This document shows, piece after piece, positions 8,418 through 16,324 of a stretch of DNA of 33,814 nucleotides. A model generated the notes under the pieces. That model did not search any database, was not told the origin of the DNA, and saw only the letters and a program-made list of their open reading frames with translations. Numbering within the stretch: the stretch's first letter is position 1; each line of letters starts with the position of its first letter. Position numbers and translations under genes: made by a program. Location: contig JARLJN010000173.1 in NCBI GenBank assembly GCA_031291255.1, positions 1 through 33,814 of the forward strand. Direction: 5' to 3'. Source of the DNA: Gammaproteobacteria bacterium. Lineage in GTDB: Bacteria > Pseudomonadota > Gammaproteobacteria > DSM-16500.

Positions 8418-9068
8418 TTGACTGAATACATGACTGAGCAAGAGCAGATTGAACAGTTAAAAAACTGGGTAAAACAATACGGTTTAACCATTATTGCTGG
8501 CGTTCTTATGGCTGTTATCATTATTTCCAGCTGGCATGCTTGGCAGCGCTATCAAACCAATATCTTACTTCATGCATCTAGCACCTATGATGAAATGCTG
8601 ACACTTAAAGCACAAAATGATAGTAAAGGTGCTATGGTTCAGGCTGATAAGCTATTAACACACTACCCCAGAACGCCTTATGCGCAAATGGCTGCATTTT
8701 TAATAGCACGTGATGCGATAGCGAACAAGCAATACGCTGAAGCGACTAAACAATTAACATGGGTCTTAGATCATAGCCATAATCGTCCTGTGATCGCTAT
8801 CGCCAATCTGCGTATCGCACGCATAGAATTAGCGCTAAAGAAACCTGAGGATGCTATTAAGACATTGAATAAGGTTAAAGACAAAAGCTTTAAAGGCATG
8901 GCTGACGAAGTGAAAGGTGATGCTTATCTCAGTATGAACAGCATAGATAAAGCAAAAGAAGCTTATAAACAGGCTATACAAGAGCTGCCTACTGAAGAAG
9001 CGACCCGAAAACCTATACTCCAAATGAAAATTGATAATCTGGCCACTGTAAGTGACATAACTCTATGA
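8418..9068 (+). CDS. yfgM: YfgM family SecYEG-associated TPR protein
   Basis: YfgM is an inner-membrane protein with a periplasmic TPR-like domain that works with PpiD at the SecYEG translocon and helps outer-membrane protein biogenesis. The 216-residue protein has a cytoplasmic N-terminus (EQIEQLKNWVKQYG), one membrane helix (about residues 24-42) followed by WHAWQRYQ, then helical repeats (about 60-205, ALKKPEDAIKTLNKV and SMNSIDKAKEAYKQAI). The TTG at 8418 is chosen as start because GAAGGAG (8404-8410) sits seven bases before it. The ATG at 8430 would be 19 bases away and would drop only four residues. Its stop overlaps the bamB start (ATGA). Confidence 0.9.
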   Translation: MTEYMTEQEQIEQLKNWVKQYGLTIIAGVLMAVIIISSWHAWQRYQTNILLHASSTYDEMLTLKAQNDSKGAMVQADKLLTHYPRTPYAQMAAFLIARDAIANKQYAEATKQLTWVLDHSHNRPVIAIANLRIARIELALKKPEDAIKTLNKVKDKSFKGMADEVKGDAYLSMNSIDKAKEAYKQAIQELPTEEATRKPILQMKIDNLATVSDITL

Positions 9069-10225
9069 AAATAACTCACACCTTTTTAAAAAACCTTCTC
9101 GTTGGAACATTAACGGTATCACTTTGCGCTTGCAGCAATTTCTTTGATAAAGATAATACCCCCAACCCTACACCCTTGACTCACATCACCGAGGAAATGA
9201 CGCCTCATTTAATGTGGTATAGCAACGTCAATTACGGAGTCGGTAACGATTATTTAAAATATGTACCCGTAGTAACAGATGACGCTGTAATTACAGCAGG
9301 ACGCAAAGGAAACGTTACTGCCACTAATAAAGCGAATGGTAAAACGTTATGGAGCATATACTTAAATAAACCTTTATCAGCAGGGCCTGCCGTCAGTAAC
9401 GAGAAAGTTTTCATAGGCACCCGTGATGGAAAAGTTGTAGCCTTAAATGAAAAAACAGGCGGTGCATTATGGCAAGCAAGTGTTTCCAGCGAAGTGCTAG
9501 CCCCTCCTGCAGCGGCTAATGGCGTTGTGATTGTTAAAGCCATTGATGGTCAAGTCTCGGCTTTATCTGCTACAGACGGTCACGCATTGTGGCATTTTCA
9601 ACAAAACGAACCTGCGCTTATTTTGCGTAGCGGCAGTGCTCCTGAAATTTATGGTAATACAGCAATTATAGGCTTCGCTAACGGATCTCTAGCCAAATTA
9701 ACATTACATGAAGGTGGTTTGCTGTGGCAACAAACTATCGCCTTGCCGCAGGGTAGTTTTGCAATTGAGCGTATGGTAGACATAGATGCAGACCCTCTCG
9801 TTTATAAAAACCAAATTTATGTAGCAACCTACCAAGGTAAGATTTCTGTACTCGAACTCTCTACAGGCAAAGAATTATGGTCACATGATCTTTCGTCCTT
9901 CACGGGTTTAACAGCAGATCCTGTTAAAGTGTTTGTCACTGATGCCAAGAGCTACCTTTGGGCATTTGAAGATGGCACCGGTACCGTAGATTGGCGCCAA
10001 ACTCGTTTAGCAGCACGAAATATTACTGCCCCGGCTGCTATGGGTAATTACATTATTGTAGGTGATGAAGAAGGCTACTTACATTGGGTCAGCAAACAAG
10101 ATGGTCATTTCGTAGCAAGAACTCGAGTAAATCATTCTGGCATCCTCGCCGCACCAGTCGTGAATAATAATGTGGCTTATATACTTACCAAGGATGGTCA
10201 TTTAGCCGCGTATACGCTGGCATGA
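9065..10225 (+). CDS. bamB: Outer-membrane assembly lipoprotein BamB
   Basis: BamB is the beta-propeller lipoprotein of the BAM complex, which folds outer-membrane proteins. The signal peptide ends in a lipobox LCAC, giving Cys23 as the lipidated residue. The rest (about 45-386) is a series of PQQ-like blades with repeated Ala/Gly-Leu-Trp turns, such as NGKTLWSIYL, TGGALWQASV, DGHALWHFQQ and TGKELWSHDL. The 386 residues match the family. It starts within the yfgM stop codon (four-base overlap), and der begins ten bases after its end, the classic yfgM-bamB-der order. Confidence 0.96.
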   Translation: MKITHTFLKNLLVGTLTVSLCACSNFFDKDNTPNPTPLTHITEEMTPHLMWYSNVNYGVGNDYLKYVPVVTDDAVITAGRKGNVTATNKANGKTLWSIYLNKPLSAGPAVSNEKVFIGTRDGKVVALNEKTGGALWQASVSSEVLAPPAAANGVVIVKAIDGQVSALSATDGHALWHFQQNEPALILRSGSAPEIYGNTAIIGFANGSLAKLTLHEGGLLWQQTIALPQGSFAIERMVDIDADPLVYKNQIYVATYQGKISVLELSTGKELWSHDLSSFTGLTADPVKVFVTDAKSYLWAFEDGTGTVDWRQTRLAARNITAPAAMGNYIIVGDEEGYLHWVSKQDGHFVARTRVNHSGILAAPVVNNNVAYILTKDGHLAAYTLA

Positions 10226-10235
10226 GAGCAAATAA

Positions 10236-11618
10236 ATGATACCTGTAGTCGCACTTGTAGGTCGCCCTAATGTAGGGAAATCTACCTTGTTTAACTGTTT
10301 AACCAAATCTCGCAACGCTTTAGTGTCAGACTTTCCTGGCATGACGCGTGACAGGCAATATGGGCAAGCCCACTTTGCAGATCATCACTTTATTGTCATT
10401 GATACAGCGGGCATAACTGATGATGCTGAAGGCATAGATAAACTGTCCATCAAACAATCCATACAAGCAATAGAAGAAGCTGACAAGGTATTGTTTATAG
10501 TAGATGGAAGAGCTGGTCTAACCAACACTGATCTCTTAGTCGCAGAACGTTTGCGCAGCATGAATAAATCTATCACATTAGTGGTGAATAAAACTGAAGG
10601 CTTAGAGCACGATTTAATTTCTGCTGATTTCTTCCGTTTAGGTTTTGGAAATCCATACACTATCTCTGCAGCTCATAGTAGTGGCGTTGCTGATCTCATC
10701 AATACAATTTTTGAAAATTTCGAAATTGCTCCTGATATCGATTTAGAAAATAGCGGGATTAAGCTCGCCATTATCGGAAAACCGAATGTGGGTAAATCCA
10801 CATTAATCAATCGCATGCTAGGTGAAGATCGCGTCATTGTTTATGATCAACCTGGAACAACACGAGACAGTATATTTATTCCTCTTGAACGTATGGGAAA
10901 GGAATATACTTTGATTGATACTGCCGGCATCAGAAGGCGTGGAAAAGTTTTCGAAGTCACGGAAAAATTTTCTGTTGTAAAAACATTACAAGCCATAGAA
11001 ACGGCTGACGTTGTACTATTTGTCATTGACGCACGTGATGAAGTATCAGACCAAGATTTACGTTTGTTAGGCTTTATCATAGAAAATGGTAAATCACTGG
11101 TATTAGCGGTAAATAAATGGGATGGTATGTCTGAGTATGATAGGGAAAAAACGCGCACAGCGATAGACAGGCGTTTACACTTTGTAAGCTTTGCGCGTCT
11201 GCATTTTATTTCAGCCTTGCATGGCAGCGGCGTAGGAAATTTATTTGAATCTGTTGACGAAGCGTATGCAGCAGCCAATAAAAAAGTTTCAACATCTAAG
11301 CTCAATGATATTCTGCGCGAAGCTGTGTTAGCTCATAATCCACCATTGATACATGGACGCAGAGTGAAATTACGTTACGCTCATACTGGAGGACACAATC
11401 CTCCATTGATAATTGTACACGGAAATCAAGTTGAATCGCTGACTCAAGCATATCGTGTTTATCTAGAACATACTTTTCAAAAACGCTTAGATCTTGTTGG
11501 TACACCCGTACGAGTGGAATTCAAAAATAGCGAAAATCCTTTCAGGGATAAAAAGAATATTCTAACGCCTAGACAACGATTGAAAAAAGCTAGACTGATG
11601 AAACATGTGAAAAAATAA
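10236..11618 (+). CDS. der: Ribosome assembly GTPase Der (EngA)
   Basis: Der is the double-GTPase that matures the 50S subunit. G1 motifs are GRPNVGKST (residues 9-17) and GKPNVGKST (181-189), with DTAG at about 56-59 and again near 225, and a C-terminal KH-like domain (about 345-440). The second G domain has the standard NKWD. The first has NKTE at 118-121 where NKxD is usual, a conservative change at the base-recognition residue. The 460 residues are typical. It closes the yfgM-bamB-der unit and stops two bases from the convergent stop of the next gene; I see no terminator between them. Confidence 0.97.
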   Translation: MIPVVALVGRPNVGKSTLFNCLTKSRNALVSDFPGMTRDRQYGQAHFADHHFIVIDTAGITDDAEGIDKLSIKQSIQAIEEADKVLFIVDGRAGLTNTDLLVAERLRSMNKSITLVVNKTEGLEHDLISADFFRLGFGNPYTISAAHSSGVADLINTIFENFEIAPDIDLENSGIKLAIIGKPNVGKSTLINRMLGEDRVIVYDQPGTTRDSIFIPLERMGKEYTLIDTAGIRRRGKVFEVTEKFSVVKTLQAIETADVVLFVIDARDEVSDQDLRLLGFIIENGKSLVLAVNKWDGMSEYDREKTRTAIDRRLHFVSFARLHFISALHGSGVGNLFESVDEAYAAANKKVSTSKLNDILREAVLAHNPPLIHGRRVKLRYAHTGGHNPPLIIVHGNQVESLTQAYRVYLEHTFQKRLDLVGTPVRVEFKNSENPFRDKKNILTPRQRLKKARLMKHVKK

Positions 11619-11620
11619 AA

Positions 11621-13408
11621 TTACACAACATCAAAATGGCGACCCATAACCTCTTCGCCATTGACTTCTTCTGTTTGAGCATTATAAGTAGGCGAAAAAA
11701 AACCAAAGTACGGCGTCATAACTAGACTACTACTGGACTCATTTCTCGTAAATTTTTCTGGATCAACGCCTAATAAACTTATTACTTCTGCATGCGACTC
11801 TTTGGGTAAGCTATTTATTATTTGATTCACTTCTTCATCTGTTTGAATAACACGATGGAGATGTTCTTTGCCTAAAATATCGCGTAAAAAAACGATAGCA
11901 TATGGTTCATTTAAAACATTAATAATCTCTTTCACATCAACGGCGTTCTTTAATCTTGAACGTATAAAATCATTTCCTATAAAAGAAAATAATTCTGCAT
12001 GAAACTCAGCATCTAACATACTTTCTAAAATTAATTTCAAATCACCTGTGTGCTTAACTAAAGATTCAAGCCGTTCTTTCCCAAGACCCTCTTTAAATAA
12101 GGGTAACCTATATAAATAGGGAATCTCAAGTACGACTTTTTTCAAATCAGTTATATCACCAACTAAATAGCCGTATACTTGTTTAAGCAGATTTACTTTA
12201 CCTTCCTCACCATGCTTATATAAAAGCTGCGCATTGCCATTTTTCATAAACTCCACCAAATCCTCTTTTGTTTCTTCATAACGTGACTCGCACATCTCCA
12301 ACGCTACACGTTTAGAAATCTCTTTGTTTTCAGGATAAAGTTGAAATAATTCTGGATGATTATTTACAATTCTTTCCATATCTTGTGCAATAAGCTCCAC
12401 ACATGGCACGCTACGCATAGGATTAAGAGACAATAATTCTATGATGTTTGATAATTCTATTTCAGGGATTTCAATTTTATTTTCGATCGCAGCACGACTC
12501 AACAAATGCAGCCAACATAATTCAAATGTCATTGCAACACTGTTATAGGTAGAGAAACAAGAATAAATGGTTTTCTTCTCTTCTTTATTCACAGTTTTTA
12601 AAAAATCATAAAACTCTTTAATACCACCACTAGCATCTTGACCCGCTATATTTGCTGTACCGTCACGCCCACCACTTTCCCCTCCAGCTTTTAATTTATC
12701 TATTAAACGTCGAATGAATGCGCCAGCATTTGCTCCTTTTACTTTTACATCATGAAGCTGCTGCATAGCCTCATAGTGTGCTTGTGATTGCAACGTATGG
12801 TTGATCACTCTCTCTTTCTCTGACTCACTCAACAATTTCATTTTGTTTTTCATTAAAATGTGCGTATGCTTTAACTGCATATCTTCTTTAGCAAATTGCA
12901 GGCACTCGAGTACATTAATCAATGTGCTATCATCATCACTCAGAATAAATTCATGTAACTGTAATGCCTTATTTCCATTTTCGATGGATTCCACATCATC
13001 TTCATTTAAGTCTGCAAATGAAACTTCATTCTTAGTGGATATTGTTGGCATTAATATTTTATATTTATGCTCATGTAGAATTGGAGATAATATTTCTGCA
13101 ATTTTCAAATATATTGACGTAATAGAACTACGGAATGAATAAACATAAGCTAAGTCTGTACCACGCACTACATTCCATCTTTGACTTAACAAATCTATAA
13201 TGGGTTGCAGATTTTCTTTTGTTGCTTCTTTATCACCTTGTTTTAATAATAAAAAATCTATTTTTTTTATTGTGGCTTTACGCTCTAAGTCTATTGCTTT
13301 GTTTTCAATAATTGACAGCATATTTCGTCTAAATCTATTTCCAAAAAACTCTCTATTTTCATTGAAAATCTTATGAATCACATCTGCCATTAATTCTTTG
13401 ATTTTCAT
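11621..13408 (-). CDS. Hypothetical repeat protein, candidate effector
   Basis: I do not recognise the family of this 595-residue protein. It appears almost wholly helical, with no signal peptide or membrane span. A Gly-rich break (about 242-262) splits it into two parts. In the C-terminal part a 35-residue repeat is visible: acidic anchors D421, D456, D491 and E526 are exactly 35 apart, each starting a D-(L/V)-K-x-(V/I)-(I/L) helix, and the second helix of each unit ends in (I/L)G at G443, G478, G513 and G547. The tail is Ser-rich (557-561), then acidic (EEVNGEEV, 580-587), and ends in HFDVV. Translation starts at an ATG with AAGGA about eight bases upstream, 11 bases after the F-box/ankyrin gene, so the two are probably co-transcribed. 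Effector status is inference from architecture and neighbours. Confidence 0.75.
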   Translation of the reverse strand: MKIKELMADVIHKIFNENREFFGNRFRRNMLSIIENKAIDLERKATIKKIDFLLLKQGDKEATKENLQPIIDLLSQRWNVVRGTDLAYVYSFRSSITSIYLKIAEILSPILHEHKYKILMPTISTKNEVSFADLNEDDVESIENGNKALQLHEFILSDDDSTLINVLECLQFAKEDMQLKHTHILMKNKMKLLSESEKERVINHTLQSQAHYEAMQQLHDVKVKGANAGAFIRRLIDKLKAGGESGGRDGTANIAGQDASGGIKEFYDFLKTVNKEEKKTIYSCFSTYNSVAMTFELCWLHLLSRAAIENKIEIPEIELSNIIELLSLNPMRSVPCVELIAQDMERIVNNHPELFQLYPENKEISKRVALEMCESRYEETKEDLVEFMKNGNAQLLYKHGEEGKVNLLKQVYGYLVGDITDLKKVVLEIPYLYRLPLFKEGLGKERLESLVKHTGDLKLILESMLDAEFHAELFSFIGNDFIRSRLKNAVDVKEIINVLNEPYAIVFLRDILGKEHLHRVIQTDEEVNQIINSLPKESHAEVISLLGVDPEKFTRNESSSSLVMTPYFGFFSPTYNAQTEEVNGEEVMGRHFDVV

Positions 13409-13419
13409 ATCTCATCCTT

Positions 13420-14463
13420 TTAATATTTCAAAACCTGAGAAGGCAATACTTTAAGGTTGGATGACTTTGGATTTTTAAAAAAAGAATTGTGCGACAACGA
13501 TGATGACAATACGCTGAGTTGTGATCTCGGAATATGATGTTGCGTTTGAGCTATTTTATATAATTTATTATAAGCCGAATCAATTTCGGCTTTTTGATAA
13601 TATTCACGCAACTTATTATCAGCATACGCCTGTGTTTCATTTATGAAGGTACAAGAATATTTATTTTCTGCATATTCACGCTGCATAATGGTTAAAGTCA
13701 ACAGCGTTTTTTCCACTTCTGTGGGGAATTTTTCAGCCAATAAACTTAAAATGTCTGTACTTGACTCCAGCGCAGCAATTAACATGACTGTATATTCAAC
13801 GCCATGTCTATGCTCAACATAAGCATAATAATCAGAGCCATTATCAATTAGCTTACTCACTATTATCAAGCTAGCACCTGACCTTACGGCAACTAACAAT
13901 AATGAATAGGGATTATCTTCATGCTTAATATTTAAATTGGCCCCATATTCAATAAGACATTCGGTTGGATATTTTTTCCAAAATTTCCAAATGTTTTTAC
14001 TTAATAGCTTTCCCGCTTCATTAGGATGAATTTGAGAAAAATGAAATATACAATCACGTACAAACTGACATTCCAAATTGATTTCTGAACATGCAGTGTA
14101 AAAATCATTTTTAATAATGGACTTTAGTAAACCACTATTATTTTCACACAACTCACGATATTGACTTTCTAAGCTTGTGTTACGATGACTTACAAAATTA
14201 ATGCCATTAATTTTAAAAAGCACGTTATCTTTTAAGTTAGTTAAAAGCGCGCCATATCTATTCAATGATTTGCTTTTTTTTAAGTTTAGATAATTTAGAT
14301 TAGAATTAATTAAAAGATAATGTGCAGACTTTATTAAATCATCCGATTCAACTTCAGTTGATTCAACTATTCTATTGAGGTCGCCAAAAGACAAATAGCT
14401 TAATATTTCTATATCTAAATCTTCGGGGAAATTCTTTGTGAAAGGAATTCTCATGGTCGGCAT
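13420..14463 (-). CDS. F-box and ankyrin-repeat protein, candidate secreted effector
   Basis: The N-terminus carries an F-box: FPEDLDIEILSYLSFGDLNR at residues 12-31, with the PxDL, ILSYL and DLNRIV positions of the consensus. Ankyrin-like repeats follow at about 165-246. The clearest begins near HEDNPYSLLLVAVRSGA and ends in LIDNGSDYYAYV; a less regular copy precedes it (LIEYGANLNI) and another follows it (YTVMLIAALESSTDILSLL). F-box proteins bind Skp1 and feed targets to the eukaryotic SCF ubiquitin ligase. Bacteria have no such system, so the partner would be in a host cell. I take the ATG at 14463 as the start (347 residues) because GGGG lies six bases before it; a TTG at 14475 would add four residues. 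Legionella proteins with this pair of domains are known Dot/Icm substrates. Confidence 0.8.
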   Translation of the reverse strand: MPTMRIPFTKNFPEDLDIEILSYLSFGDLNRIVESTEVESDDLIKSAHYLLINSNLNYLNLKKSKSLNRYGALLTNLKDNVLFKINGINFVSHRNTSLESQYRELCENNSGLLKSIIKNDFYTACSEINLECQFVRDCIFHFSQIHPNEAGKLLSKNIWKFWKKYPTECLIEYGANLNIKHEDNPYSLLLVAVRSGASLIIVSKLIDNGSDYYAYVEHRHGVEYTVMLIAALESSTDILSLLAEKFPTEVEKTLLTLTIMQREYAENKYSCTFINETQAYADNKLREYYQKAEIDSAYNKLYKIAQTQHHIPRSQLSVLSSSLSHNSFFKNPKSSNLKVLPSQVLKY

Positions 14464-14538
14464 TTGGCGCCCCAAATTAAAAACTAATTTAGATACAGCG
14501 TATCATTAAACACTCTAGGTATTTAATATCAGTTATAA

Positions 14539-15546
14539 TTAGCTACGCCAACACCACCTATGATCTATTGAAAAAACACCGCAATTGGGCATTTGCGAGT
14601 TGATTAAAGTCGATAAAAGCTCAGGTGATAAAGAAGAATTACTGGTAGCATCACTGTCTTGCATTTTTGCTAAAGCAAGATGCACACCTTTGGCTAATGT
14701 TTCTGCTTTACCTACACCCCAGTAATGAACAAGCACCACTCGCTTATCATAAGAATTAGTTGGTACTTGTTCTCGAAGAGAAACTACTGCAATTCCAGTC
14801 TGATGTAAAACAGTAAGCACATTTTGTAAATCATCATCCTTCATTACAAAATCACCGTCAACAACAGCTGCTTCGTTGGAGCCAGCAAAAATTGCCGAAG
14901 TATGAGGATTAAATAAATCACTTACATAAGTCTTATTTCTTATCTTGTTTACAGTAACTGTATAAGCACCATCACTAAGACTTCCTCTTACTCCAAGTAT
15001 TCTATCTAATGCTTTCGAATCTAAAGTTGTTGTTGATGCATCAATCATCGCTAAAGGAAAGTCACCATTACCATGGCTGCTATCTTTTATTTTATTAAAA
15101 ATATTATTGATAGCCATCGCTAATTTTTTTTCTTCACCTTTTCCTTCGATATGCATAAACATCACTTTTGGTGTTTCCCAAAGAAAATGGTTATGTAATC
15201 CTATAACAGTAAAATGATTGTCTAATACCTTAGTCATTACTGCATTCACTTGGTTTTCAGTGAGAACCAACGTGGCTTTGACTAGAGTATCATCATCATC
15301 TTTACTAAAAGAAACCCGCGAGGTCAGCCCCATTGCTGGTATCAAGGACACACCATTCAAAACTATTGTTAAATCAGTCCGAGGAGCTTTTAGCGTATAA
15401 ACCTTTTTTTGTGAGTCAAAACTACCTGTGATACCAGTTAGTTTCTCTATTAACCTCGGATGAAGTTGTGTGGAAGTATTGTACGCATAACTTGAAATGG
15501 AGTAGATACTGATTAATATAATGAACAAATAGTTTCTTAACTTCAT
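14539..15546 (-). CDS. Secreted DUF1259 (LppY/LpqO-type) protein
   Basis: The protein has 335 residues with a signal peptide (residues 1-21, cleavage likely after SSYA) and no lipobox. Two copies of the DUF1259 fold follow. The first (about 32-155) has the family hallmarks APRTDLTI, VLTENQVNAVMTKVLD, GLHNHFLWETPKVMFMHIEG. The second (about 185-300) is recognisable from ILGVRGSLSDGAYTVTV and VDGDFVMKDDDLQNVL, but the LHNH segment has become VSLREQ, so only one module keeps the His pair (H118, H120). The biochemical role of the family is not established. The ATG at 15546 has AAAGGA eight bases upstream; the ATG at 15555 sits directly on that site and is rejected. The C-terminus has two cysteines. 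Confidence 0.8.
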   Translation of the reverse strand: MKLRNYLFIILISIYSISSYAYNTSTQLHPRLIEKLTGITGSFDSQKKVYTLKAPRTDLTIVLNGVSLIPAMGLTSRVSFSKDDDDTLVKATLVLTENQVNAVMTKVLDNHFTVIGLHNHFLWETPKVMFMHIEGKGEEKKLAMAINNIFNKIKDSSHGNGDFPLAMIDASTTTLDSKALDRILGVRGSLSDGAYTVTVNKIRNKTYVSDLFNPHTSAIFAGSNEAAVVDGDFVMKDDDLQNVLTVLHQTGIAVVSLREQVPTNSYDKRVVLVHYWGVGKAETLAKGVHLALAKMQDSDATSNSSLSPELLSTLINSQMPNCGVFSIDHRWCWRS

Positions 15547-15667
15547 AAGCGTCATCCTTTAAAAGGAAAAACAAATCTTAATAGTCAGACTATACTTTTG
15601 ATCTTCTTTAATTATATTCCTAATTATTAATGTACACCAGAAGTGATTACTAAGGGGAAAATGAATG

Positions 15668-15693
15668 AAAAAAAAGGACGACTTACGTCGTCC
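15668..15693 (-). terminator. Intrinsic terminator, minus strand
   Basis: GGACGAC (15676-15682) and GTCGTCC (15687-15693) form a perfect 7-base stem with a 4-base loop. On the minus strand it is followed by eight T (complement of A 15668-15675). It lies about 340 bases past the minE stop, and the only closer upstream signal is the TATAAT palindrome at 15758-15769, so it may end either the min operon or a short RNA. Confidence 0.75.
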
Positions 15694-15973
15694 AAAGTAT
15701 TCAGTATAACTAGCAATCCATGCTAAAAACCCGTCCATGGACACGCAAACGAGGAGTGATTATATAATCCCTTCAATCGTCACAGCTTATCCATCAGCTA
15801 AGAAGATACTACAATAAAAAGTTATCTCAAAAAAGATTACGAATTAGAATTTATAAGATAAACCAACACAAGATGAAGAATAATATTTGTATTAATCATT
15901 TTAAATCATGGAGTTAATTAAGAGTTTTTTAAGAATATTGATTTTTTATAAAGACAATCAACTAGATGTCTTA

Positions 15974-16003
15974 CACGCTTGTAAGATATCTCTTACAAGC
16001 GTG
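15974..16003 (-). terminator. 13-base-pair perfect hairpin after minE
   Basis: CACGCTTGTAAGA (15974-15986) and TCTTACAAGCGTG (15991-16003) are perfect reverse complements around a TATC loop, 33 bases past the minE stop. There is no T-run after it on either strand, so it may instead stabilise the minCDE mRNA 3' end, act as a Rho-dependent or processing site, or be a protein-binding site. Confidence 0.5.
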
Positions 16004-16036
16004 CAGGGGAAATGCTTATACTACATTTCTTGAAAG

Positions 16037-16324
16037 CTATAACTCAAGTGCTTTATCTAAAGCCTGGGGTAAAATTACATTTAATTCTAATATAGAACAT
16101 CCTTCCTGCCGCTCTAACTCAACCCTAACATCGTTTTTATCTATAGCGACATATTTGGCTATCACATCTAATAAATCTCGTTGCATTGCAGCTAAATAAT
16201 CAGGCTGATCTCGTTGTATACGCTCATGAGAGATAATAATTTGCAGACGCTCTTTTGCACACTTAGCTGATTGAGTGCGCCTAAAGCGATCAGTTAGTTT
16301 AGTAATGGCATTGGCAATGTTCAT
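16037..16324 (-). CDS. minE: Cell division topological factor MinE
   Basis: MinE stimulates the MinD ATPase and drives the pole-to-pole oscillation that keeps MinC away from midcell. The N-terminal amphipathic and MinD-binding part is at about residues 1-35 (AKERLQIIISHER), followed by the dimerising domain with LLDVIAKYVAIDKNDVRVELE (about 51-71). The 95 residues slightly exceed the 88 of E. coli, the surplus being at the C-terminus. Its ATG overlaps the minD stop by four bases, so translation of the two is coupled. Confidence 0.96.
   Translation of the reverse strand: MNIANAITKLTDRFRRTQSAKCAKERLQIIISHERIQRDQPDYLAAMQRDLLDVIAKYVAIDKNDVRVELERQEGCSILELNVILPQALDKALEL

Larger units (their letters stand above)
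15547..16036. other. Gene-free stretch with two strong hairpins
   Basis: Between the DUF1259 gene and minE lie 490 bases without a believable gene. They hold a minus-strand terminator (15668-15693), a 12-base palindrome containing TATAAT on both strands (GATTATATAATC, 15758-15769), a perfect 13-base-pair hairpin (15974-16003), and otherwise AT-rich sequence. A 61-codon minus-strand frame (15559-15744) reads through the terminator and lacks a ribosome site, so I do not call it. Confidence 0.6.

Noticed and set aside
10847..11305. 152-codon minus-strand frame inside der
   Set aside because: Antisense to the second G domain of Der; composition is that of a shadow frame.
12801..13142. 113-codon plus-strand frame opposite the 595-residue gene
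   Set aside because: Shadow of a helical coding region with a good start and ribosome site on the other strand; Ser/Phe/Leu/Ile-rich translation typical of antisense.
15559..15744. 61-codon minus-strand frame in the gap before the DUF1259 gene
   Set aside because: It runs straight through the strong terminator hairpin and its T-run, has no ribosome site, and the end is AT-rich noise.
11600..16036. Mobile element or phage attachment at the accessory island
   Set aside because: No transposase, integrase, tRNA end, terminal inverted repeat or target duplication is visible at either border.
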